60,735 nucleotides of DNA from an uncultured Saprospiraceae bacterium. GTDB taxonomy: Bacteria > Bacteroidota > Bacteroidia > Chitinophagales > Saprospiraceae. This document shows positions 26,963 through 35,022 of this stretch, piece by piece. Under the pieces are notes generated by a model. The model searched no databases, was not told the DNA's origin, and saw only the letters and a list, made by a program, of their open reading frames with translations. The translations under genes were made by a program, and so were the position numbers. The stretch's first letter is position 1; every line of letters starts with the position of its first letter. The stretch spans positions 1-60,735 of the forward strand of contig CALGLU010000015.1 in the NCBI GenBank assembly GCA_937959275.1, written 5' to 3'.

Positions 26963-29266
26963 ATGCCAAATGATGTTGCTGCACAAGAAATGACTCCTGG
27001 AATTCTAAGTCTCCTCCCGCTGTTCTATGTGGGCTGGTCTGATAGTGTGTTGAGTCCCTCAGAAATGAAAGTCATTCATCAAAAATTGGAATCGTTTTCA
27101 TTTTTAAGTCCCGCTGAAAAAGAATATTTGATCAGATGGACAGATCCTAGTTCGCCACCAGACGAAGCCACTTTTAAACAGTGGGTCAGCGTGATGAGAG
27201 AATACAGCCAATCCTTACCAGATGATAAAAAAACATCCCTTGTCGAATTAGGTCTCGAAATTGCTTCATCTCAATCTGTTGCGGGTCAAGCCATCAGATC
27301 GGCAGAGACGAAGGCTGCCTTGCAAGATATCGGCGATGCACTTGGCGTGGATGGACAAGTGAGTTCTAACATCTTATTATCAAAAATAAACGGCCCAGGA
27401 TCTGAAGCTCAAACAACTGATCTCAGTTTTGATGTCAATCAGTTAAAGGCATTCTTAGATGGAGACTATAGTCAGACTAAGGATCGGATGCGCACGTTAT
27501 TATCAGATCCCATTTTTGCTTACGTGACTGAGCCTGACAAAGACAAGTTTAGGCTTCGCGTCTTAGAGCAAACCAAAGAATTGGCTAAGCAGGGTGTGAG
27601 TGCCTATTCATTTCCAAAAAAATATGGTGGTGGCGAGAAGTCAGGTGACCATATCGTTGTCTTTGAAATGCTTGGGTATAGCGATATTAGTTTGGCGATC
27701 AAATTTGGTGTCCAATTTGGATTATTTGGTGGTGCAGTCTATATGCTAGGGACAGAAAAGCATCATAGAAAATATTTAGAGCCAATGCACCGGGCCGAGC
27801 TTCTAGGATGCTTTGCGATGACAGAGACAGGTCACGGGTCGAATGTAAAAGGGCTGACGACGACAGCAACCTATGATGATGATTCTAAAGAAATTGTGAT
27901 TCACTCTCCAGATTATGACTCCGGGAAAGAATATATCGGTAATGCGATGCATAGTACCATGGCAGCAGTCTTTGCGCAGTTAATCGTTGATGGTGAGAAC
28001 CATGGTGTCCATGCTATCCTTGTGCCGATCAGAGACGAACAAGGCGAATTGATGCCTGGAGTTACAGTAAAGGACTGTGGTTATAAAATGGGCTTGAATG
28101 GCGTTGATAATGGAAGGCTGTGGTTTGATAAAGTGCGTGTACCAAAAGATAATTTACTCAATCGATTTGGAGATATCGATAATGGCGTCTATACCAGTCC
28201 CTTAAAAAATCCATCCAAGCGATTCTTTACGATGTTAGGTGCACTCGTAGTCGGTAGAATCTGTGTTGGTCTAGCAGGTATCAGTGCATCTAAATCTGCC
28301 TTAACCATTGCCATTAAATATGCATTAAAACGAAGACAATTTAATGCGAAGGATGGGATACCTGAAACATTGGTGATGGACTATCCCACACATCAGCATC
28401 GACTCATCCCCTTATTAGCGAAGACCTACGGCTACTATTTTGCCTTGAGGCGCTTAGCTGAAAAATATAGTGACAATCAGGATGGTGACATGCGACATAT
28501 AGAAACGCTTGCGGCTGGACTCAAATCAAAAGCGACCTGGCATACGACGCGTACGATCCAGGAGTGCAGAGAGGCTTGTGGAGGTAAAGGCTATTTAAAG
28601 GAGAATCGCTTTGCTGACCTCAAAGCAGATACCGATATTTTCACCACCTTCGAAGGGGATAATACAGTTTTGATGCAGTTGGTAGCAAAAGGACAGTTGA
28701 CAGAATTCAAGCAGTCCTTTCATGATGAAGGGTATCGAGCTGTTGTTAAATATTTATACACGCGGTTTAGCAATAAGCTAACAGAATTAAATCCAGTACA
28801 AACGCGCAACACGAGTGCCGAGCATATTTTAGATCAAGACTTTCATAAAGACGCGTTTTTATATCGCGAACAAAAGTTATTGATTTCGCTAAGCCAGCGG
28901 ATGCAGGATTATTTAAAAAAGCGGATCGATCCGTATCAAGCATTTCTAAAATGTCAGACGCATATGTTGGCATCTGCGCATGCTTATATTGACAATATAG
29001 TATTGAAATCTTTTATCAAGGTCATTGATACATGTGAAGATCCCGGTGTTAAAACAGTCATGACTAAAGTTTGCAATTTGTATGCCTTGACTATAATCGA
29101 TGAGGAGAAAGGTTGGTTTTTAGAGAATGATTATTTAGAAGGCAATAAAACAAAAGCGATCAGACGTGTAAAGGCGAAACTCATACAGGAATTGCGGCCT
29201 GATGTAGAAGGCTTGGTTGATGGCTTTGGCATTCCTGATGCGATGTTGGGCGCGGAGATTGTCTGA
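26963..29266 (+). CDS. Long acyl-CoA dehydrogenase/oxidase family protein with N-terminal helical extension
   Basis: FAD-dependent acyl-CoA dehydrogenase/oxidase of 767 residues (start ATG 26963; TTG 26957 is rejected). Residues ~1-170 are an extra helical region (LLPLFYVGWSDSVLSPSEMK...LSPAEKEYLIRW) that resembles a TerB-like helical fold; this is inference. The flavin domain follows with CFAMTETGHGSNVKGL (flavin- and substrate-binding loop). The C-terminal half has CREACGGKGYLKENR and the catalytic base region IFTTFEGDNTVLMQ, as in acyl-CoA oxidases. It oxidises an acyl-CoA at C2-C3; whether electrons go to oxygen or to ETF cannot be told. It is probably regulated with, or inversely to, the divergent fabG. 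Confidence 0.88.
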   Translation: MPNDVAAQEMTPGILSLLPLFYVGWSDSVLSPSEMKVIHQKLESFSFLSPAEKEYLIRWTDPSSPPDEATFKQWVSVMREYSQSLPDDKKTSLVELGLEIASSQSVAGQAIRSAETKAALQDIGDALGVDGQVSSNILLSKINGPGSEAQTTDLSFDVNQLKAFLDGDYSQTKDRMRTLLSDPIFAYVTEPDKDKFRLRVLEQTKELAKQGVSAYSFPKKYGGGEKSGDHIVVFEMLGYSDISLAIKFGVQFGLFGGAVYMLGTEKHHRKYLEPMHRAELLGCFAMTETGHGSNVKGLTTTATYDDDSKEIVIHSPDYDSGKEYIGNAMHSTMAAVFAQLIVDGENHGVHAILVPIRDEQGELMPGVTVKDCGYKMGLNGVDNGRLWFDKVRVPKDNLLNRFGDIDNGVYTSPLKNPSKRFFTMLGALVVGRICVGLAGISASKSALTIAIKYALKRRQFNAKDGIPETLVMDYPTHQHRLIPLLAKTYGYYFALRRLAEKYSDNQDGDMRHIETLAAGLKSKATWHTTRTIQECREACGGKGYLKENRFADLKADTDIFTTFEGDNTVLMQLVAKGQLTEFKQSFHDEGYRAVVKYLYTRFSNKLTELNPVQTRNTSAEHILDQDFHKDAFLYREQKLLISLSQRMQDYLKKRIDPYQAFLKCQTHMLASAHAYIDNIVLKSFIKVIDTCEDPGVKTVMTKVCNLYALTIIDEEKGWFLENDYLEGNKTKAIRRVKAKLIQELRPDVEGLVDGFGIPDAMLGAEIV

Positions 29267-29302
29267 TCTGTTGACCTGTTGATTTCAAGCCACTGGATCT
29301 AA

Positions 29303-29351
29303 TTTGATATTGATATTGATATTGAAATTGAAATTGAAATTGAAATTGAAA
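29303..29351. repeat. Hexamer tandem repeat (TTGATA / TTGAAA)
   Basis: About three to four TTGATA units are followed by about five to six TTGAAA units. The array fills most of the 86-base gap between the stop codons of two convergent genes. Confidence 0.85.
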
Positions 29352-29352
29352 G

Positions 29353-30864
29353 CTACAAAGATTTCGCTTTCTTAACCAAATCATTGAACTCCTCTTTAAA
29401 TCCATGAGGATCCTTAAGGTTACTATTTTTCAACCATTGCAAGACATCATCATAGTCAGCATTTCCTTTATGCGAGGAATCGGTCAATTGCATTGAAAAA
29501 GAAGCAATACTAGCAACAAATTGTTGAAAATCAGTCGATTCTGCAAAGTCATTGCCGTCGTCATAAATATCGAGTGATAAGGGTATGCTGTTGTCTGCAT
29601 CTGGTTCTTTATATCTAAAATCGATCGTCACTGAAGGCACAGCTTTTCTAAATGTTTGGGCAGGAATGATTTCATACAATGCAGTTATGTTTTGATTAGA
29701 TCCAATTTCACCAGCATCTTTTGTATCATCCTCAAAATCCTCATTGTTTAATACTCTATTTTCGTAGCCGATCAATCGATATTCTTTTACATTCGTTGCA
29801 TTAAAATCAACTTGAATTTTAACATCCTTAGCGACTGTATAAAATTTATGAAAGTCATGAATAAAGACCTTCTCTAATTGATCTTCTGAATCTATATATT
29901 CGTAAGTTCCATTTCCATTATTCGCAATTTGTTCTAATGCTGCATCATTTAAATTGCCACGGCCAACACCAAGCACAGTTATGAATATGCCATTGTCTCT
30001 TTTATCTTCAATTAATGAAACCAATTCATCACGATCTGAAACACCAATATTAAAATCACCATCTGTTCCAATAATAATCCGATTATTTCCACCTGGGATA
30101 AAATTTTCCTGCGCGATCTCATAAGCAGTTAAGATACCTTCTGCACCAGCTGTGCCACCACCCGCACCAAGGCTATTTACTGCCTGATTAATTCGACTTC
30201 TTTGTCTGGCGCTTGTTGATTCTAACACAACTTCAGATGACCCCGCATAGGTCACAATGGCAACTTTATCAGAAGATCCAAGATGATCAACAAGAGTATT
30301 AAACCCTTTTTTTAATAGTTCAAGTTTGTCAGGACTCGACATAGATCCAGAGACATCCATCAAGAACACGTAGTTCGAAGATTTTAATTCAGAGTCAGGA
30401 ATTTTTTGTCCTTTAATGCCTATTCGAACCAGCTTATGTCCAGGCTGCCATGGACAAGAACTAATTTCTCCATTGAGGCTTATCGGATGGACGGATTGAT
30501 TTGAAGGATATTCTAATTCGAAGTAATTGAGGAGTTCTTCTGTTCTTACTGCTCCCTTCGGCGGTATGGCCTCATCCTGAAATAAAAAGCGCCTGACATT
30601 CGCATACGATGCGCCATCAGCATCTACTGAAAATGTAGATATTGGCTCGTCAGCTACTTCTAAAAAAGGGTTTTCAGAATATTCAGCATAATTCTCACTC
30701 GAAGCAAAACCTGGATCACCAACACCAGAAGAATTAGAAAGAAAGCCATCAGCTGTTGAATTTAATAGAGGACTTGAAGTCATAGTTTTATCATCTTCTG
30801 GATGACATGACATGATAAGTAAAGAGCCCAAGACTAGTAAAATAAATAGAGTGTAGTGTTTCAT
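29353..30864 (-). CDS. VWA-domain lipoprotein (YfbK-like)
   Basis: Predicted lipoprotein (LIMSC, lipobox Cys20). An N-terminal domain of the YfbK type (ENPFLEVADEPISTFSVDADGASYANVRRFL) precedes a von Willebrand A domain. Its MIDAS motif is DVSGSMSSPDK, with the second-loop Thr in GAGGGTAGAEG and Asp in IIGTDGDFNIG. A C-terminal DUF3520-like domain ends in DYDDVLQWLKNSNL. Metal-dependent protein binding at the cell envelope is expected. The gene ends 86 bases from the acyl-CoA dehydrogenase gene and lies beside two microsatellite arrays (29303 and 31048). Confidence 0.9.
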   Translation of the reverse strand: MKHYTLFILLVLGSLLIMSCHPEDDKTMTSSPLLNSTADGFLSNSSGVGDPGFASSENYAEYSENPFLEVADEPISTFSVDADGASYANVRRFLFQDEAIPPKGAVRTEELLNYFELEYPSNQSVHPISLNGEISSCPWQPGHKLVRIGIKGQKIPDSELKSSNYVFLMDVSGSMSSPDKLELLKKGFNTLVDHLGSSDKVAIVTYAGSSEVVLESTSARQRSRINQAVNSLGAGGGTAGAEGILTAYEIAQENFIPGGNNRIIIGTDGDFNIGVSDRDELVSLIEDKRDNGIFITVLGVGRGNLNDAALEQIANNGNGTYEYIDSEDQLEKVFIHDFHKFYTVAKDVKIQVDFNATNVKEYRLIGYENRVLNNEDFEDDTKDAGEIGSNQNITALYEIIPAQTFRKAVPSVTIDFRYKEPDADNSIPLSLDIYDDGNDFAESTDFQQFVASIASFSMQLTDSSHKGNADYDDVLQWLKNSNLKDPHGFKEEFNDLVKKAKSL

Positions 30865-31047
30865 TTAAAAAGAGTCTTTATTAGTTTATAAACAGCATTC
30901 AAACTATAAGACTCTTAAATAATAGAGATGGTTGGTAAAACAGGCAAAAATAATTAGTACCCAAGGCGTTGTGAGCGAAATGTCAATAAAAAAATTTGAG
31001 CTTTTCCCCATCCAAAATTCAATAATAATCCAGCTCCCAACTTAACT

Positions 31048-31159
31048 ACTATCCACTATCCACTATCCACTATCCACTATCCACTATCCACTATCCACTA
31101 TCCACTATCCACTATCCACTATCTACTATCCACTATCTACTAGCTACTATCTACTAGCA
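31048..31159. repeat. Heptamer tandem array (ACTATCC)n, about 16 units
   Basis: Ten perfect copies of ACTATCC (31048-31117) are followed by about six variant copies (ACTATCT, ACTAGCT). The array lies 5' of the VWA lipoprotein gene and immediately 3' of the LytTR gene. Its reverse complement occurs as a short array at 18588-18611. The remainder of this 300-bp gap (30865-31047) shows nothing recognisable. Confidence 0.93.
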
Positions 31160-31164
31160 GTTTG

Positions 31165-31890
31165 CTATATAATCTTCAACCTCTCCGCAAGTAATTCCTT
31201 ATAAACTTTGCTCACAGGGATGACATGTTTTTGGATAACAACATAACCATCTGCAATCGCATCGATGGCGCTCTGATTCACAATATAGGAGCGGTGGACA
31301 CGAATAAAATGCTTTGCAGGTAATTTGTTTTCAATAACTTTTAGCGTAACGGCAAGCGTATAAATTTTATCTTTAGAATGAATGTTGCAATAATTCCTAT
31401 CTGACTCTATGTAAGAAATATCCTCTATCAGAAGCTTGACTCTGCGTTCTTTTGTTTTGACAAATATTCGATCTTTGAGTTGAAATTGAGACGCAATAGA
31501 AGCTACACTTTCAGTATTGGCCCGTGAGAGTGCCAATTCGATAACTCGGCTTAATTCTTTTGTTCGATACGGTTTAGAAATGAATGCTTCTGGTTTAGTT
31601 TCTTTTGCTCGATAAAAATGAGAATCGTCTGCATTCGCTGTTAAATAAATGATAGGGATATTATATTTTTCTTTAATCTTTTTGGCCGTTTCGATACCAT
31701 CCATTGCGCCTGACAAGTTGATATCCATTAAGATGATATCTGGTTGATTTGATTCCACATTAACAACTGCTTCTTCTCCTCTAGGTATGATCCCAGACAC
31801 TTGATAGCCCATTTTTTCTACTGTAAGGGAAATCTTAGCACCAATGATCATTTCATCTTCTACGATTAGTACTTTGATTTTATGTTCCAT
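31165..31890 (-). CDS. LytTR-type response regulator
   Basis: Two-domain regulator. The receiver domain (~5-120) has acidic pair EDE, phosphoacceptor Asp in IILMDINLSG, switch Thr in YLTANAD and the invariant Lys in FISKPYR. The LytTR DNA-binding domain (~145-240) reads YIESDRNYCNIHS and FIRVHRSYIVN. The ATG at 31890 is chosen (a TTG two codons upstream is rejected). It lies 13 bases downstream of the kinase gene at 31904-33763, so the pair is a two-component system. Confidence 0.92.
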   Translation of the reverse strand: MEHKIKVLIVEDEMIIGAKISLTVEKMGYQVSGIIPRGEEAVVNVESNQPDIILMDINLSGAMDGIETAKKIKEKYNIPIIYLTANADDSHFYRAKETKPEAFISKPYRTKELSRVIELALSRANTESVASIASQFQLKDRIFVKTKERRVKLLIEDISYIESDRNYCNIHSKDKIYTLAVTLKVIENKLPAKHFIRVHRSYIVNQSAIDAIADGYVVIQKHVIPVSKVYKELLAERLKII

Positions 31891-31903
31891 AGGCAATCTT
31901 ATA

Positions 31904-33763
31904 TTATACTGCTTTGCTTCTCTTAAGGATTAATGAGACAATAGTACCATTATCTACCGAACGATCGATAGTTCCACGTAATTGCCTTGTCAATAAATTG
32001 ACAAGTTGTGTACCAAATCCAGTACCAGTAGGCGCTTTATCAAAATCTGCACCTACTCCATTATCCTTTATTTTTAACAATAATTGATCAGTATTGATCT
32101 CTTCTAGTGAAATATTTATCCTAGCTTCAAAATCTGACGGGAAAGCATATTTCAAAGCATTTGTTAAAAGCTCATTGACAATTAATCCTATGGGCAATGC
32201 TGTATCTATATCTAACTCGAGGTGATCCATCTCACATTCAATTTTAACTTCTCTGTCTTGTTCAAATGTTTCAAGAACACCTTGACTGAGGTTTATAAAA
32301 TAATCCTTCATTTCGATGGCTCCTAAATTTTCTTTTTGATATAATTTTTGATGGAGGATCCCCATTGCCAAAACCCTGTTCTGACTGGCTTGAATTGCAT
32401 TTTGTGCTTTCTCATCTTCTATCTGCGCTCCTTGCAGCGTCAATAGAGAAGACACGGTTTCTAGATTATTTTTTACTCTATGATGTATTTCCTTTAAGAG
32501 TAATTCATTCTCCTTGTTTTTCTCTTTGAGTGATTGTGTAAAGGTTCTATTCTTATTAAAGACATAAAATAAACTTGCTAGCAGCAAACTTAATAATCCA
32601 GCAACTCCAAAACTCAGGTATTGGATTTTTTTGGTTTGGCTAAGTTGAATTTTTTGTGAGGCAATTTCTTGATCTTTTTTTTCAGTTTCATATTTAATAA
32701 AGGATTCGGATTTAAGCTTAGCTATTTTATATTCTAGTATTTGTTCTTTTTTTTCAAAGGCTATTTTACGGTTATCAAGTGCGACTTCGTACTGTCCCAA
32801 ATTTTCCTGACATACTGCTATTTTATCATACATAGGCCAAAGCTCTGCTCGATCTTCTTTATGCAGAATGATAAAACTATAGACCTCTAATGCTTCGGCA
32901 TACTTCTCCTGCTTATAAAGGACATCCCCAACACTTTGTCGATGCCCTGAAGCTTGGACTGCACCGACAGCGTGGCGAGCAATATCCCATGCCTCGGTTG
33001 CTTCCGCTAACCCTCGATCCCACAACTTCAATCCAGACGAAGCGATGGACATCCTTTCTAAACATCGCACAGTATACCCTAATTGATCTGCATAGTATTT
33101 AGCAGTTAAGTCAAGACTGTGTTTACCAATATCATGACATTCCTCATAGGCTTCATTTTCTAACAGACAATCCATTAAAGCAATTGAGCTATTGATGGTA
33201 TGTAGATGATCCCCATTGCTTTTAGCTAAGTCATAAGATAGCCTTGCATACCTAACACATTCGTCCCATTCATTAGTCAAGAGGTGAAGATTTGCCAAGC
33301 TATTATATCCAGATACAATATCTTCATCAGCTGCTATCCTTTCTAATAGGTGAACTCCAGCAAAAGCCTGAACCCTCGCTTTTTCTAATTGCCCACTATT
33401 CATATAAGCTTTACCAAGGTCAAGGTGACTATTCGCTATAGCAAGGGTATCTTGAGTTAACTGACGGTGATAAAGAGATTTCTCGTAGTGATAAACCATG
33501 CTATCTGATGAATATCGTTGATGATAGTCATGCCAATAGGCTAATTCATAATGGCTTTGAGCGATCTTCTCAGGATCCTTAGATGTGTAGGCTTTAGATA
33601 TTGCGTCCAACCCAATGCCATGGGCATAAGTCGTATCGGTCTCTACATGTTCTTGCAGCCAGTGAAGTATACTGTCCAAAGTTTCATGTTCTAAATTTGG
33701 CTTTTGCCCAAGTCCTATAACCGAGAAAATACTAACCATTAATAAAACGACAAAGGCTTTCAT
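31904..33763 (-). CDS. TPR-containing sensor histidine kinase (HisKA_2 type)
   Basis: Membrane histidine kinase of 619 residues. Signal peptide (FSVIGLG-Q). Several TPR repeats in the periplasmic part (~50-340) are followed by a coiled coil, then one membrane helix (YLSFGVAGLLSLLLASLFYVF). A cytoplasmic HisKA_2 dimerisation domain carries the phosphoacceptor in EIHHRVKNNLETV (His427). The HATPase domain (NELLTNALKYAF, then IKDNGVGAD and GTGFGTQLV) completes it. It is the partner of the LytTR regulator immediately downstream. The signal sensed is unknown; TPRs suggest a protein or peptide ligand. Confidence 0.92.
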   Translation of the reverse strand: MKAFVVLLMVSIFSVIGLGQKPNLEHETLDSILHWLQEHVETDTTYAHGIGLDAISKAYTSKDPEKIAQSHYELAYWHDYHQRYSSDSMVYHYEKSLYHRQLTQDTLAIANSHLDLGKAYMNSGQLEKARVQAFAGVHLLERIAADEDIVSGYNSLANLHLLTNEWDECVRYARLSYDLAKSNGDHLHTINSSIALMDCLLENEAYEECHDIGKHSLDLTAKYYADQLGYTVRCLERMSIASSGLKLWDRGLAEATEAWDIARHAVGAVQASGHRQSVGDVLYKQEKYAEALEVYSFIILHKEDRAELWPMYDKIAVCQENLGQYEVALDNRKIAFEKKEQILEYKIAKLKSESFIKYETEKKDQEIASQKIQLSQTKKIQYLSFGVAGLLSLLLASLFYVFNKNRTFTQSLKEKNKENELLLKEIHHRVKNNLETVSSLLTLQGAQIEDEKAQNAIQASQNRVLAMGILHQKLYQKENLGAIEMKDYFINLSQGVLETFEQDREVKIECEMDHLELDIDTALPIGLIVNELLTNALKYAFPSDFEARINISLEEINTDQLLLKIKDNGVGADFDKAPTGTGFGTQLVNLLTRQLRGTIDRSVDNGTIVSLILKRSKAV

Positions 33764-33816
33764 TGAGGAAGAGTTATCCTCAAATTTACTAAATAGAATT
33801 TTAATGTATAAAGTAA

Positions 33817-33984
33817 TAGTGCTCTGTCTAGATATAACTGACTAGTGCTTTTGGCGTATTTTGCACATGCACGTCGTTACAGAACCGGCCTTGATAGCTA
33901 GGCTATCAGACCGAACCTGCGCCTAGTTCATGCACAAACTACAGTCAAATTCAACTAGTCAGTTATATCTAGACAGAGCACTAG
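33817..33984. mobile_element. 168-bp element with perfect 30-bp terminal inverted repeats (MITE-like)
   Basis: Left arm 33817-33846 (TAGTGCTCTGTCTAGATATA...) and right arm 33955-33984 are perfect reverse complements over 30 bases. The inside contains a 50-bp core (33875-33924: CGTTACAGAACCGGCC, TGATAGC-TAG-GCTATCA hairpin, CGAACCTG) that recurs at 49508-49558. No coding frame. It lies between the histidine kinase promoter region and the LuxR-type regulator. It could be a non-autonomous transposable element or a structured RNA; no target-site duplication is evident. Confidence 0.75.
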
Positions 33985-34132
33985 TTGTAGTCTGTATGAG
34001 AATAACACTTTTCTAGGTCATTCGATACGCTGATAACTTATACTTCAAAAGGTATGCAGCAATCTTTTGAGTTTTCAGCCAAACTTGAATCTTGTCGAGA
34101 TTCCTTTTTAATTTGATTTTGATTTAATTTTT

Positions 34133-34759
34133 CTAATCCTTCATATAACGAGCTATCGCTTCTGCCTTATTATTGACGTGAAGGGTAGAATAGATTTTCT
34201 TGATATGTGACTTAACTGTTTCTGTCGATACGAGTAACTGTTTTGCTATTGCAGCATAGGTAAGTCCTTTTATCATAAGGTCCATGATTTCTGTTTGTCG
34301 TTCCGTTAATAACTTCTCTTTTTTAACTGCTTCGTTTTTTGAAAAATAGTGTACGATTTCTCTTGCAATGGAAGGTGACATAAATGATCCTCCTCGATGT
34401 ACGACTAGTAATGCATCGGCTATATCTTGTAATCTGCTTTTTTTAGAAATATAAGAGCACGCTCCAGCGCAAAGGGCCTTTAATATTTTTTCTTCCTCCT
34501 CATAACTCGTAAGCATTGCAATATCAATCTCAGGTTTTAATTCTTTGAAATGTTGGATGCCTTCGATACCATTCATACCTGGCAGTCCAATATCTAAAAC
34601 GAGAATGTCTAATTCCTGATATTGGCTTATCGTCTCCAGACCAGATTCTACCGAACCACAAGTAAACACCACTTTGAATTCTGGAACCATTTCAAAGTAA
34701 GTCTGCAAATTTGATCGCAATCTAGGATCATCTTCAATAAATGCTATTTTAATATACAT
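34133..34759 (-). CDS. NarL/FixJ (LuxR-type) response regulator
   Basis: A 208-residue response regulator. Receiver with acidic pair (FIEDDPR), phosphoacceptor Asp in ILVLDIGLPGMNG, MLTSYEEE and the conserved Lys in YISKKSRL. C-terminal LuxR HTH: LLTERQTEIMDLMIKGLTYAAIAKQLLVSTETVKSHIKKIY-type sequence. No kinase lies directly beside it; the nearest is the TPR kinase 370 bases away, already paired with LytTR. It is divergent from the FAS1 lipoprotein gene, a plausible target. Confidence 0.92.
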   Translation of the reverse strand: MYIKIAFIEDDPRLRSNLQTYFEMVPEFKVVFTCGSVESGLETISQYQELDILVLDIGLPGMNGIEGIQHFKELKPEIDIAMLTSYEEEEKILKALCAGACSYISKKSRLQDIADALLVVHRGGSFMSPSIAREIVHYFSKNEAVKKEKLLTERQTEIMDLMIKGLTYAAIAKQLLVSTETVKSHIKKIYSTLHVNNKAEAIARYMKD

Positions 34760-34914
34760 TTTAGTTGGATTAGAATGGTGTTTTACATTTACCTGACATA
34801 GCTTATGGTACTTTATACTGCAAGCTGAATTATTGGCAGTCGTCAGGATTTATATTCAATTTCGTAAAAGTATCAATCTAAATCTAATTTAAAAAAACAA
34901 GCTTTTTAAAAAAT

Positions 34915-34962
34915 AAGGACGAATGATAGGGTTTTCTTATCCAAGGGTGGGTTTTGTTTATC
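34915..34962. promoter_or_regulatory. Conserved upstream box shared with 59755-59803
   Basis: AAGGACGAATG...GGTTTTGTTTATC lies 60-110 bases before the FAS1 gene start and after the divergent LuxR regulator's start. It aligns with 59755-59803 (AGGACGAATG...GGTTTTGTTATC) at roughly three quarters identity by eye. The second site lies upstream of a decayed LuxR HTH gene. It is a candidate operator; no binding evidence exists. Confidence 0.4.
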
Positions 34963-35022
34963 AAACAGATTCTTAGTATATTTAAATCCCTTCATTTTAC
35001 TTCACTTTTAAACTATTTGGAC

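Noticed and set aside
31048-31159. Possible CRISPR array
   Set aside because: The unit is a 7-bp tandem microsatellite with no spacers and no cas genes nearby.
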